In this document: one piece after another, positions 22,169-30,202 of the stretch | How positions within the stretch are numbered: position 1 is the first letter of the stretch | Layout of the letters: every line of letters starts with the position of its first letter | DNA from: a virus | DNA: 45,064 nucleotides | Virus record (IMG/VR): IMGVR_UViG_3300047173_000128 | Location: 1-45,064 of that record | Reading direction: 5' to 3' (one strand) | Position numbers and translations under genes: made by a program | Notes under the pieces: model-generated | Told to the model about the DNA's origin: nothing | The model's input: only the letters and a program-made list of their open reading frames with translations | Databases searched by the model: none

Positions 22169-23395
22169 ATGGCAAATTCGATTATCACGCCGCAGTTGGT
22201 CACGAGGAGAGCTATCTCCTTATTTCGCAACGCTAATCCGTTTCTGCAGGCGATGGATCGCCAGTCGCAGGACGAGTTCGGCAATCCGTCCGTCGCCGGC
22301 CAGAAGCCCGGCGCCACCATCCAGATCCGTCTGCCCAACGACTACACGCTGCGCACCGGGCCGACCGCGGTGCCGCAGTCGACGACCGAGCAGAAGACAC
22401 CGCTGACGGTGGCCAAGCAGATCGGCGTCGACATCGCGTTCTCGCAGGTCGACCGCACACTGTCGATCCAGGACTACAGCCAGCGCATCCTGGAGCCGGC
22501 GATCAACACCATCGTCGGCGGCATCGCGGCTGACGTGATGACCGGCGCCGAGGCGATCTGCAACCTGGTGCACAACGTCGACGGCTCGAACAACACGATC
22601 AGCCCGACGCTGACGACGTGGGCCACCGCCGGGGCGCTGCTGGACAAGCAGTCGACCCCGCGCGGCCAGCGCAAGGTGGTGCTCGATCCGGTCACCATGG
22701 CGCGGACCGTGGCGTCGTTCTCCGGCCTGTTCAATAGCCAGGCCAAGGTGGGCGATCAGTATGCCTCGGCGATGATTGGCCGCGGCGTCCTCGGCATGGA
22801 CTGGATGCAGGACCCGACGGTGATCCCGCACGTCACCGCCGCCTACGGCACGCTGCCCACGGTCAACGGCGCCAACCAGACCGGCTCGGCGATCACCGTC
22901 ACCACGACGACGGCGCCGCTCAATGCGGGCGACGTCATCACCTTCGCCGGCGTCTATGCGGTCAACCGGGTGACCAAGGTCTCGACCGGCTTCCTGCGGC
23001 AGTTCGTGGTGACCGCGGCGGTGCCGACCGGGTCGACCTCGATCCCGATCTATCCGGCGCTGGTTCCGGGCGACGGCGCCGCGCAGGCGCCGTTCCAGAC
23101 GGTGACCGCGTCGCCGGCGTCGGGTGCGGCGATCGTCTGCCTGACCAATGCGTCGGAGACCTACCGGAAGAACTTCATCTTCGTGCCGCAGGCGGTGACG
23201 CTGGCGGTGGTGCCGATGGAGATGCCGACGCGCGGCGTCGTCGAGAGCTACCGCGAGAGCTACGACGGCGTCTCGATCCGGCTGATCTCGTTCTACGATG
23301 GTATAAACGATCAGACGATTACGCGCCTAGACTTACTTTACGGATTCCTTTGGGTTCGGCCAGAATGGGCAGTTGTAGTCCCAGACTCCCTGTAA
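22169..23395 (+). CDS. Major capsid protein, P22 coat-like
   Basis: The 408-residue protein shows P22-type coat features: MANSIITPQLVTRRAISLF, DEFGNPSVAG, IQIRLPNDYTLRTGPTAVPQ, TPLTVAKQIGVDIAFS, and an ending of GINDQTITRLDLLYGF. The first ~25 codons and the last ~30 codons use A/T-rich synonymous codons (AGG AGA, TTA, CTA, GTA), unlike the G/C-ending codons of the rest. The 3' change abuts an endonuclease gene. It would form the icosahedral shell around the scaffold. Confidence 0.9.
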   Translation: MANSIITPQLVTRRAISLFRNANPFLQAMDRQSQDEFGNPSVAGQKPGATIQIRLPNDYTLRTGPTAVPQSTTEQKTPLTVAKQIGVDIAFSQVDRTLSIQDYSQRILEPAINTIVGGIAADVMTGAEAICNLVHNVDGSNNTISPTLTTWATAGALLDKQSTPRGQRKVVLDPVTMARTVASFSGLFNSQAKVGDQYASAMIGRGVLGMDWMQDPTVIPHVTAAYGTLPTVNGANQTGSAITVTTTTAPLNAGDVITFAGVYAVNRVTKVSTGFLRQFVVTAAVPTGSTSIPIYPALVPGDGAAQAPFQTVTASPASGAAIVCLTNASETYRKNFIFVPQAVTLAVVPMEMPTRGVVESYRESYDGVSIRLISFYDGINDQTITRLDLLYGFLWVRPEWAVVVPDSL

Positions 23396-23443
23396 AACCC
23401 ACAGATAGTTGTGTATAAATGTCTGACGTAGAATGTCAATATT

Positions 23444-23461
23444 CTCCCGTTCCAACGGGAG
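23444..23461 (+). promoter_or_regulatory. Hairpin covering the endonuclease ribosome site
   Basis: CTCCCGT (23444-23450) pairs with ACGGGAG (23455-23461) around 4 bases. GGGAG is the best ribosome site for the start at 23470, so the hairpin would keep endonuclease translation low in long coat mRNAs. Sequestering hairpins of this kind are established for T4 homing endonucleases such as I-TevI. Confidence 0.45.
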
Positions 23462-23469
23462 TTATTGAC

Positions 23470-24285
23470 GTGAACATGAGGCCGCCGATCGATCTGAAGG
23501 GGCGCCGTTTTGGGCGCTGGCTTGTGACGGGTTTTGCGGAACGGCGGGGCCGAAATCGGTCTTACTGGCACTGCACCTGCGACTGCGGAAAAACTCGGCC
23601 AGTGCTCGGCCATTCGCTGCGTCGCGGTATTTCGCAAAGCTGCGGGTGTCTGGCGCTGGAAATCGTGTCGCGGGGGAGCACCATCCACGCCCACTGCCGG
23701 CATCCGGCCTACATGAGCTGGCGTGCGATGAAGAACCGCTGCACGAATGAGAATGCAACCAACTATGCGATTTACGGGGGACGGGGAATTACCGTCTGCC
23801 GGCGCTGGCTCGACTTTGAGAAGTTCTGGCTAGACATGGGCCCGACCTGGGCCAAGGATATGTCACTCGATCGAATCGACCCGAACGGTAACTATGAACC
23901 GGGCAACGTGCGGTGGGCGACTGACGCGCAGCAGGGCCTAAACCGCCGCAACCACGTGATGATCGCCACGCCGGACGGGCAGCTACCTCTAGCCGAAGCT
24001 GCGCGCCGGTCTGGCGTCGGATACCAGACCATTTCTGCCCGTATGCGCTACGGCTGGAAGCCGGAAGAACTGCTGCTTCCGGTGACGAAGGACAATTCGC
24101 GACGGCAGGATAACGTCATCATTCCGACGCCGAATGGTCCGATGAACGCCTCCGATGCGGCTCGCAGGTTCGGTTTCAGGCCGGCCACGATCTTCACACG
24201 TCTCCGTCTGGGCTGGCCTGCTGAAGACTTGCTCAAGCCCATCGCCAAAGTCCGCAACCGTAATTCCAAAGGAGTTTTCACCTAA
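23470..24285 (+). CDS. Homing-type endonuclease with tandem C-terminal DNA-binding repeats
   Basis: The 271-residue protein has one Cys module (LKGRRFGRWLVTG, HCTCDCGKTRPVLG, SQSCGC) and a core with AIYGGRGITVCRRWLDFEKF and LDRIDPNGNYEPGNVRWAT, as in the endonuclease at 5204. Two NUMOD-like repeats follow (ATPDGQLPLAEAARRSGV / PTPNGPMNASDAARRFGF, each followed by an R..GW..E..L.P). It sits between the coat gene and a small head gene, with its stop overlapping the latter's ATG (TAATG). GTG 23470 has GGGAG; ATG 23419 and ATG 23476 are alternatives. Activity is inferred from the family. Confidence 0.75.
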   Translation: MNMRPPIDLKGRRFGRWLVTGFAERRGRNRSYWHCTCDCGKTRPVLGHSLRRGISQSCGCLALEIVSRGSTIHAHCRHPAYMSWRAMKNRCTNENATNYAIYGGRGITVCRRWLDFEKFWLDMGPTWAKDMSLDRIDPNGNYEPGNVRWATDAQQGLNRRNHVMIATPDGQLPLAEAARRSGVGYQTISARMRYGWKPEELLLPVTKDNSRRQDNVIIPTPNGPMNASDAARRFGFRPATIFTRLRLGWPAEDLLKPIAKVRNRNSKGVFT

Positions 24286-24485
24286 TGCCCGACAAATACC
24301 CCGCCGCGGCCTATCACGAGGACGGCCGCATCACCACCGTTACCGACGAGGCCGCCGCCAAGGCGCTCGGCAAGGGCTGGTCCGACAAGCCATCGGACAT
24401 CCACACCGACAAGATGCGCGCCTCGGCCGGCGCCATTGGCGAGACCATCGTGCCGGTTCAGCGCACCCGTATGGAGACCCTGTAA
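24285..24485 (+). CDS. Hypothetical head protein
   Basis: The 66-residue protein (MPDKYPAAAYHEDGRITTV, DEAAAKALGKGWSDKP) is a small protein of a type found after coat genes in P22-like phages. A strong AAAGGAG lies inside the end of the upstream endonuclease gene. Function unknown. Confidence 0.6.
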   Translation: MPDKYPAAAYHEDGRITTVTDEAAAKALGKGWSDKPSDIHTDKMRASAGAIGETIVPVQRTRMETL

Positions 24486-24486
24486 G

Positions 24487-25029
24487 ATGAGCGAGACGCA
24501 CCCCGCCAGCGAGCCAGCCGCACCGGCAACGCCGCATGTGACGCCGGACATCGCCCCGGTCGTCCCGCCGGCGGAGCCACCCCCGGCGACGCACGCGCCA
24601 ACGCCAGCCCCGACCCCAGCGGCTGCGACCGCGGGATCGGCGGAACCGGCACCCTCCCCTGGGGCAACGCTCGCCAACCCGGCGCAACCGCTGGCCCCAA
24701 CGGTCGTGCCGGCGCCGGCACCCAAGGCCACCTTCATCCAGAAGGTCGAAGGCTTCTTCGGCTTCCCCAAGACCAAATACCATCCGGTCCATGGTGCGGT
24801 GACGGTCACCGATCCGAACGAGGAAGCCTCGCTGGCGGGACCGGCGACGGACTGGTTCGACACGCCGGAGCTGGCGGACGCATCGCGCACCTGGACCGAG
24901 GCGCACATGGCCGGCGCCGCCAACACCCGGGCGAAGCTCGCGGCCCTCGATGCCGCCGGCCTGCCGATCGTGCGCAATTCGGCCGCCGCGCACGAGGCCA
25001 TCAGGAAGGGCACGCCGGAACCGCTCTGA
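24487..25029 (+). CDS. Pro/Ala-rich head-operon protein
   Basis: The 180-residue protein has a disordered Pro/Ala/Thr-rich first half (1-75) and a folded second half (FIQKVEGFFGFPKTKYHPVH, DWFDTPELADASRTWTEAHM). No family recognised. ATG 24487 begins 1 base after the previous stop; an in-frame start at 24436 would overlap that gene. Confidence 0.6.
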   Translation: MSETHPASEPAAPATPHVTPDIAPVVPPAEPPPATHAPTPAPTPAAATAGSAEPAPSPGATLANPAQPLAPTVVPAPAPKATFIQKVEGFFGFPKTKYHPVHGAVTVTDPNEEASLAGPATDWFDTPELADASRTWTEAHMAGAANTRAKLAALDAAGLPIVRNSAAAHEAIRKGTPEPL

Positions 25030-25071
25030 CCTCATCTCCGGGGCACCGACCGGACTGAAGGGACGCTGAAT

Positions 25072-25794
25072 TTGACCACCGCGCTCGATATCTGCACCGA
25101 TGCGCTCAAGCTCATCGGCGTCCTCGGCGTCGGCCGCACCGCCGCGGCCGAGGACATCAACGACGCCTTCACGACGCTGGTGCGGATGCTCAGGCTCTGG
25201 CAGTCGCGGCGCTGGCTGGTGCCGTCGCTGGCGGAGGTGGTGTTCCAGGCCACCGGCGCACGCAGCTACTCGGTCGGGCCCGGCGGCGACATCAACGTGC
25301 TGCGGCCGGACAACGTCGACGACGCCTTCGTCCGCCTGCTCACGGGGACCGCCGCCGTCGACTACAAGCTGCAGGTGATCGACGCGAACGAGGACTACAA
25401 CAGCATCAGCATCAAGGGGCTCAAAGCGTGGCCGTCGGCGGTCTACTACCTGCCGTCGGTGCCGCTCGGGCAGTTGTTCATCTGGCCGGTGCCGGACAAT
25501 ACCTACGAGATCCACATCTTCATCAAGGCGGTGCTGGCCAACTTCGCCTCGCTGACCAGCGCGCTGACGCTGCCGGCGGAATACGAGGAGGCGATCCTCT
25601 ACAACCTCGCCGGCCGCCTGGCGATCGCCTATGGCCTGCCGGCGCGGCCGGATATCGTCGCACTGGCGGGCGCGGCGGAGAACACCATCCGCAACGCCAA
25701 CGCCCAGGTGGCGACGCTCGACGTCCATCCGGACCTGCAGAGCGGGCGCAACGGCATGACTGTGGGCCAGTTCCTCGGCGGGTGGGTGCCGTGA
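25072..25794 (+). CDS. Head-completion protein, P22 gp4-like
   Basis: The 240-residue protein starts TTALDICTDALKLIGVLGVG and shows LVRMLRLWQSRRWLVPS, LPAEYEEAILYNLAGRLAIA and AENTIRNANAQ, typical of P22 gp4-type head-to-tail connectors that seal the portal after packaging. Start TTG 25072, with AGGGA 12 bases upstream. Position right before the gp10-like gene supports the role. Confidence 0.8.
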   Translation: MTTALDICTDALKLIGVLGVGRTAAAEDINDAFTTLVRMLRLWQSRRWLVPSLAEVVFQATGARSYSVGPGGDINVLRPDNVDDAFVRLLTGTAAVDYKLQVIDANEDYNSISIKGLKAWPSAVYYLPSVPLGQLFIWPVPDNTYEIHIFIKAVLANFASLTSALTLPAEYEEAILYNLAGRLAIAYGLPARPDIVALAGAAENTIRNANAQVATLDVHPDLQSGRNGMTVGQFLGGWVP

Positions 25795-25804
25795 GGATAG
25801 CCCC

Positions 25805-27085
25805 ATGAGAATCGCGCTCACCGGCGGAGCCTATACCGCGCGTTCGCTCATCGCGAGCGCTCAGCGGCAGGTCAACCTGATGAGCGAGAAGAAGCCCGCG
25901 GGCTCAATCATCGATCTCGGGCACGGTGCCGAGGATACGCTCGCCACCCTCTATCCGACGCCAGGCCTGCGGCAGCTCGCAATCCCGCCGACCCCCGGCC
26001 CGGCACGCGGCCTCTACTGGGCGAACAACGACACCCTGTTCTACGCCTGCGGCGGGGCGCTCTACCGGGTCAACGCCGACTGGTCGATGGCCTCCCTTGG
26101 CTCGATTGCCGGGCCGCTGGCGACCCCTTCCACGCCGGTTTCGATGGCCGACAACGGTCTGACCATGGTCCTGGTCGACGGCACGGCGAACGGCTGGCAG
26201 GTCGATCTGACTACGCTGGCGTTCGCCGCGATAAACGCAGCGCCAACACCTTCCGGCAACGCACCGACGGTCGCCTCGACCGCGGTCTACGGCTTCTACG
26301 GCGCCGACCGGATCGTCCCGCTCGACGGCTTCCTGCTGCTCAACCAGCCCGGCACGCGGAACTTCTACTGCACGTATAACGGCGAGGTGGTCTTCGACAG
26401 CCTCTACATCGCCGCCAAGAACGGCTATTCCGATGATCTTGTCTCCATCGCGGTCAATCAGCGCAACATCTGGCTGATCGGCGAGCGGACGACGGAAATC
26501 TGGTACAACGCCGGCGCGTCGGACTTTCCCTTCGCCATCATGCCGGGGCCGTTCGTCCAGCACGGCTGCGCCGCGAAGTATTCCGTGGCCCAGGTCAACG
26601 AGTCGGTCTACTGGCTCACGCAGGACCAGGCCGGCCGCAACATCGTTGTCCGAACCACCGGCTACCAGGCCGCGCGGGTGTCCACCCATGCTATTGAAAG
26701 CGAATGGGGGACGTACACCACCACGACGGATGCCGTCGGTTTTACGTTCCAGCAGGGCGGGCACGCGTTCTATCAGCTCAACTTCCCGGCCGCCGACAAG
26801 TCCTGGCGCTTCGACGAGGCGACCGGCGAATGGCACGAGGCGGTCTGGCTCGACAGCAACGGCACCGAGCACCGTCACCGCGCCGGCTGCGTGGCGCACG
26901 CCTATGGCCAGGTCGTGGTCGCCGACTGGGAGACGGGCGCGCTCTACGCGCTCGATCCGACGGCATTTACCGATGCGGGAAATCCGATCAAGCGGCTTCG
27001 CGCGTTTCCGCATCTCGTCGCGGATGGGAAACGAGTTGTCTATCGCCAGTTCGTGGCGGACATGCAGACCGGCGCAGGAACCTGA
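25805..27085 (+). CDS. DNA-stabilisation hub protein, P22 gp10-like, N-terminal part
   Basis: The 426-residue protein opens with RIALTGGAYTARSLIASAQR and shows beta-propeller-like repeats (ERTTEIWYNAGASDFPF, SVYWLTQDQAGRNIV, AYGQVVVADWETGALYAL). gp10-like proteins close the tail hub and hold packaged DNA. It ends at RQFVADMQTGAGT, where family members normally continue with a D-P..V.L.WSDD..RT domain. That domain is found 1.3 kb downstream at the end of the 28141 gene. So this gene looks split by an inserted cassette. Confidence 0.8.
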   Translation: MRIALTGGAYTARSLIASAQRQVNLMSEKKPAGSIIDLGHGAEDTLATLYPTPGLRQLAIPPTPGPARGLYWANNDTLFYACGGALYRVNADWSMASLGSIAGPLATPSTPVSMADNGLTMVLVDGTANGWQVDLTTLAFAAINAAPTPSGNAPTVASTAVYGFYGADRIVPLDGFLLLNQPGTRNFYCTYNGEVVFDSLYIAAKNGYSDDLVSIAVNQRNIWLIGERTTEIWYNAGASDFPFAIMPGPFVQHGCAAKYSVAQVNESVYWLTQDQAGRNIVVRTTGYQAARVSTHAIESEWGTYTTTTDAVGFTFQQGGHAFYQLNFPAADKSWRFDEATGEWHEAVWLDSNGTEHRHRAGCVAHAYGQVVVADWETGALYALDPTAFTDAGNPIKRLRAFPHLVADGKRVVYRQFVADMQTGAGT

Positions 27086-27088
27086 ACC

Positions 27089-28144
27089 ATGGCACTGATC
27101 GACAGCGAAGGCTTCGGGTTCTCGACCAACGCGGCGGATTACCTGACCTATGGGCGGTTTGTTACCGTCGGCAATTCATTCCCGGCCACTCTCAGCACCG
27201 GCGGCCCGCTCGGCGATAACTACATGCAGCTGAACATGTCGGGCCAGAGCGGCATCGTCTATTGCCGGTACGCCAGAACCGTCCCCGGCACGCCGTCGCA
27301 GATATTCATGGGCGTCCGGCTGAACCTGGCGCCGTCCTATGCCGGCGGCGCGGCGGTGGTGTTCGCTGATATAGCCGGCCTGCCGCAGTGCTGCGTCGAG
27401 TTTTTCGGCACGACCGGCGCGGTGATCGCCTACACCGGCCTGGAAAGCACCGCGCTCTCGCCGACCAGCGCCGCGGGCGTGTTCCCGTCCTCGGGCTGGT
27501 TCTACGCCGAGATCGGCGTCACCATCAGCAACACGGTCGGCGCCATCATTGTGCGGATCAACGGCGCCACAGTGCTTTCGCTGTCGAATGTCAATACGCA
27601 GAACAGCCGAGGCAGCACCATCGGCGCGATTGAGTTCGCCCCTGGCGGCGGCGGGAACGGTTGCGAGATCGCGCATTATTATCTCTGCGACACGACGGGA
27701 TCCGCGCCGTGCAATACGTTTCTGGGCGATGTGCAGGTGCAGACCCTGCTGCCGACCGGCAACGATGCCGTCGCGTTCGCGGCCGCCGGGCTCACCAATA
27801 ACTGGCAGAACGCCGGTTCGGTGCCGCCTGTGCCGGGCAGCGACTACAACTCGAACGGCACGGTCGGCGCGCAGGACACCTTCAACTGCGGCACGATCGC
27901 GCCGGGCCTCGGCACGGTCTACGGGCTGAACGTCAAATCGCTGCTCTCCAAGACTGACGCCGGACCTCGCACGGCCGCTGGCGTGGTGAAGTCCGGGTCG
28001 ACGACGCTGGCCGCAACCGCGGTCGCTGTCAGCACCTCGCCGGAGGTGGTGAGCGGGATCTTCATGACTGATCCGAACACCGGGGCGGCCTGGTCTGACG
28101 CCGCGGTGAATGCCGCCAAGATCGGATACAAGATCGTCTCGTGA
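27089..28144 (+). CDS. Virion decoration or adhesin-like protein in inserted cassette
   Basis: The 351-residue beta-rich Gly/Ser/Thr/Ala protein (ALIDSEGFGFSTNAADYLTY, YAEIGVTISNTVGAIIVRIN) has a first half like a concanavalin/LamG-type sandwich and an alternating C-terminal region ending NAAKIGYKIVS. Probably a structural protein exposed on the virion. It begins 4 bases after the stop of the gp10-like gene, in the middle of where that protein's C-terminal domain should follow, and overlaps the next gene by 4 bp. Confidence 0.6.
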   Translation: MALIDSEGFGFSTNAADYLTYGRFVTVGNSFPATLSTGGPLGDNYMQLNMSGQSGIVYCRYARTVPGTPSQIFMGVRLNLAPSYAGGAAVVFADIAGLPQCCVEFFGTTGAVIAYTGLESTALSPTSAAGVFPSSGWFYAEIGVTISNTVGAIIVRINGATVLSLSNVNTQNSRGSTIGAIEFAPGGGGNGCEIAHYYLCDTTGSAPCNTFLGDVQVQTLLPTGNDAVAFAAAGLTNNWQNAGSVPPVPGSDYNSNGTVGAQDTFNCGTIAPGLGTVYGLNVKSLLSKTDAGPRTAAGVVKSGSTTLAATAVAVSTSPEVVSGIFMTDPNTGAAWSDAAVNAAKIGYKIVS

Positions 28145-28605
28145 CCAGCCTCGTCGCCGCGCAGGCGCTGGCGGAAGTCATTGCCGCCGACGCCAGTCCG
28201 CCGGTGCGCGTCGCGCAGCTTGTCGCCGAGGGTATCGCGGCCAATCCGGCGGCACCGCTGCGGGTCGCGCAGGTCATCGCCGAGGCGGTTGCGGCCAATC
28301 CGGCGGCACCGCTGCGGGTCGCGCAACTGCTGGCCGAAGCGGTCATTGCAACGACGCCGCCGCCGCCGCCGCTACCGCCCGCGGACCTCGACCCTACGGT
28401 CTATCTCTCCTGGTCCGATGACCGCGGCCGTACTTTCTCCGATCCGGTCGGCGCAAGCCTGGGCGCGGTCGGGGAATACCTGACGCAGGTGCAGTGGAGG
28501 CGCCTCGGGATGGGCCGTGATCGCGTGTTTGCCGTCGAGTGGAGCGCGTCGGTTGCCACAGCGCTTCAAGGCGCATGGGTCGAAGCGACACCGGCCGAGT
28601 CCTAG
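28141..28605 (+). CDS. Repeat protein fused to gp10-like C-terminal domain
   Basis: The 154-residue protein has three 18-residue repeats of the form VAQLVAEGIAANPAAPLR (residues ~15-70), then a Pro stretch, then DPTVYLSWSDDRGRTFSDPV, GAVGEYLTQVQWRRLGMGRD and RVFAVEWSASVATALQGAWV. The last part is the C-terminal domain expected at the end of gp10-like hub proteins. It would therefore supply the missing half of the 25805 product as a separate chain carrying a new N-terminus. Start ATG-like GTG 28141 overlaps the upstream stop. Confidence 0.65.
   Translation: MTSLVAAQALAEVIAADASPPVRVAQLVAEGIAANPAAPLRVAQVIAEAVAANPAAPLRVAQLLAEAVIATTPPPPPLPPADLDPTVYLSWSDDRGRTFSDPVGASLGAVGEYLTQVQWRRLGMGRDRVFAVEWSASVATALQGAWVEATPAES
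28183..28344 (+). repeat. 54-bp tandem repeat (three copies)
   Basis: The segment GCGGCCAATCCGGCGGCACC and what follows recurs exactly with a 54-bp offset (28237 and 28291), preceded by a diverged first copy (28183). It encodes the 18-residue repeats of the 28141 protein and may expand or shrink by slippage. Confidence 0.75.
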
Positions 28606-28623
28606 CAAGTCACGGGGTTATTC

Positions 28624-29394
28624 ATGGTTGCCTTGCTTCCAGTTCCCGTCCTGCAATTCAGCGATGCCGACGGCAAACCCTACGCCGGCGGCAGTATCGC
28701 CACCTTTGTGCCTGGCACGACAACGCCCGTTACCACCTGGTCCGAATCAACCGGCACGACGGCGAATTCCAACCCCGTAATCCTGGACGCGGCCGGCCGC
28801 TGCACGATCTACGCCAGTGGCGCCGTACGCATGCAACTGACCGATGCCCTGGGCAACCTGGTGTTCGACAGGCCTAGCAACACGCTGGTCTCGACAGCGA
28901 TGGCGCCGGTCTGCCTGGCGCCCGATATTCCGACCGCACAGGGCCTGCTGGGCATCGTCAACAGCGCCACCACCATCACGGCGCTGACGACCGGCCTGAC
29001 GGCCGAGACGGCCCGCGCCGAGGCGGCTGAGGCGACGCTCACGACCAACCTCGCCGCGGAGACGACCGCCAGGACAGCGGCGATAGCCGGAGCCGCCGCC
29101 GCCATCCTGGCCGAGACGACGCGCGCCGAGGCGGCCGAGGCGGCGATCGCCGGTTCGACGGCCAAATCCGGCAGCGCCGGACCAACCAGCAGCAGCGGCC
29201 ATATCCGGGTGACGTTCGCGACGCCGTTCCCGACTGCCTGCACATCGTTCGTGTCCACCGCCCTCGCCGCCGGCCTGCTCGGTCAGTCGATGTCCGCGCA
29301 GGTCGACCGATACGGCGCCGATGTCTGGAGCATCACCTTCGCCTCAGCCCCGCAGGCCGGGCTTTACTTTAGCTGGGTTGCGTACGGGAACTGA
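28624..29394 (+). CDS. Tail fibre base protein with coiled coil
   Basis: The 256-residue protein begins with a head-binding-like domain (VPVLQFSDADGKPYAGGSIA, VPGTTTPVTTWSE, NPVILDAAGRCTIYASG) as in P22-like tail adhesins. A trimeric coiled coil (TAETARAEAAEATLT, LAAETTARTAAIAG) and a beta-rich tip (HIRVTFATPFPTACTSF) follow. It probably docks the fibre set on the tail hub. Confidence 0.7.
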   Translation: MVALLPVPVLQFSDADGKPYAGGSIATFVPGTTTPVTTWSESTGTTANSNPVILDAAGRCTIYASGAVRMQLTDALGNLVFDRPSNTLVSTAMAPVCLAPDIPTAQGLLGIVNSATTITALTTGLTAETARAEAAEATLTTNLAAETTARTAAIAGAAAAILAETTRAEAAEAAIAGSTAKSGSAGPTSSSGHIRVTFATPFPTACTSFVSTALAAGLLGQSMSAQVDRYGADVWSITFASAPQAGLYFSWVAYGN

Positions 29395-29397
29395 GCC

Positions 29398-29850
29398 TTG
29401 GCCGCACTCAATGCGTCCGTGCCAAATGCACCGCTGGTTGATCCGGCCACGGGCGAAGTGACGCCGGCCTGGCGCGGTTTTCTGCTGGCGCTCTACAACC
29501 GCACCGGCGCCGGCACCGGCACCTCCAGCGCCGGCATCGCCGCCGCGATCGCGGCCGAAACGGTTTCACGGACGGCGGCCGACACCGCGCTTGGCCTGGC
29601 GCTGAGCAACGAGGCAACCGCGAGGACGGTGGCTGACACCGCCGAGACGGCGGCGCGGATCGCCGCGGACGACGTCGAAACGGCGGCGCGCATTGCCGCG
29701 GACGGTGCGGAGACGACGGCCCGGACGGTGGCCGACGGCAACCTGCAGGGCGAAATCACCGCGCTTTCCGGCGCATCCTCCTTCGCCTTGCTGACCCAGG
29801 CCAACAGGCTGCTGTTCGATCATTCCGGCAACCCGATCTGGACGGAATAG
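29398..29850 (+). CDS. Coiled-coil tail fibre protein
   Basis: The 150-residue protein has a short N-terminal adaptor (NAPLVDPATGEVTPAWRGFL), then heptad repeats rich in Ala/Thr (AETVSRTAADTALG, AETAARIAADDVETAARIAA). It ends with a small tip LLFDHSGNPIWTE. Start TTG 29398, 3 bases after the previous stop. Confidence 0.6.
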   Translation: MAALNASVPNAPLVDPATGEVTPAWRGFLLALYNRTGAGTGTSSAGIAAAIAAETVSRTAADTALGLALSNEATARTVADTAETAARIAADDVETAARIAADGAETTARTVADGNLQGEITALSGASSFALLTQANRLLFDHSGNPIWTE

Positions 29851-29853
29851 CGC

Positions 29854-30186
29854 ATGCCCACGATCGCCACCCTGCCGACCAGTTCGAGTGTCCAAAGCAC
29901 CGATCGTTTCCCGGTCGATCACGACAACGGCGACGGCACCTTTACGACGCAACAGGCCACCGGCGCGCAGCTCACCACGCTGCTGTCCAGCGCGGGCACC
30001 TACGTCTTCAACCAGGCGACGCCGCTGGCGACCTGGACGATCACCCACGGCCTCAACCGTTTCCCGAGTGCTACCGTCGTGGACTCTACCGGCACACAGG
30101 TCGAGGGCGACGTTGTCTACAACTCATCCAACCAGGTCACCCTGAGTTTCGGCGGCGCGTTCAGCGGCGTCGCTTACTTGAACTGA
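29854..30186 (+). CDS. Small tail fibre protein
   Basis: The 110-residue protein has a C-terminal domain (ATWTITHGLNRFPSATVVDS, GDVVYNSSNQVTLSFGGAFS) of the kind found at the tip of many phage fibres. It likely joins the neighbouring fibre chains. ATG 29854 begins 4 bp after the previous stop. Confidence 0.65.
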   Translation: MPTIATLPTSSSVQSTDRFPVDHDNGDGTFTTQQATGAQLTTLLSSAGTYVFNQATPLATWTITHGLNRFPSATVVDSTGTQVEGDVVYNSSNQVTLSFGGAFSGVAYLN

Positions 30187-30202
30187 CGAAAGACCCCCAG
30201 CC

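Noticed and set aside
24340-25821. 493-codon minus-strand frame
   Set aside because: Antisense to two well-supported head genes; Arg/His-rich product without domains.
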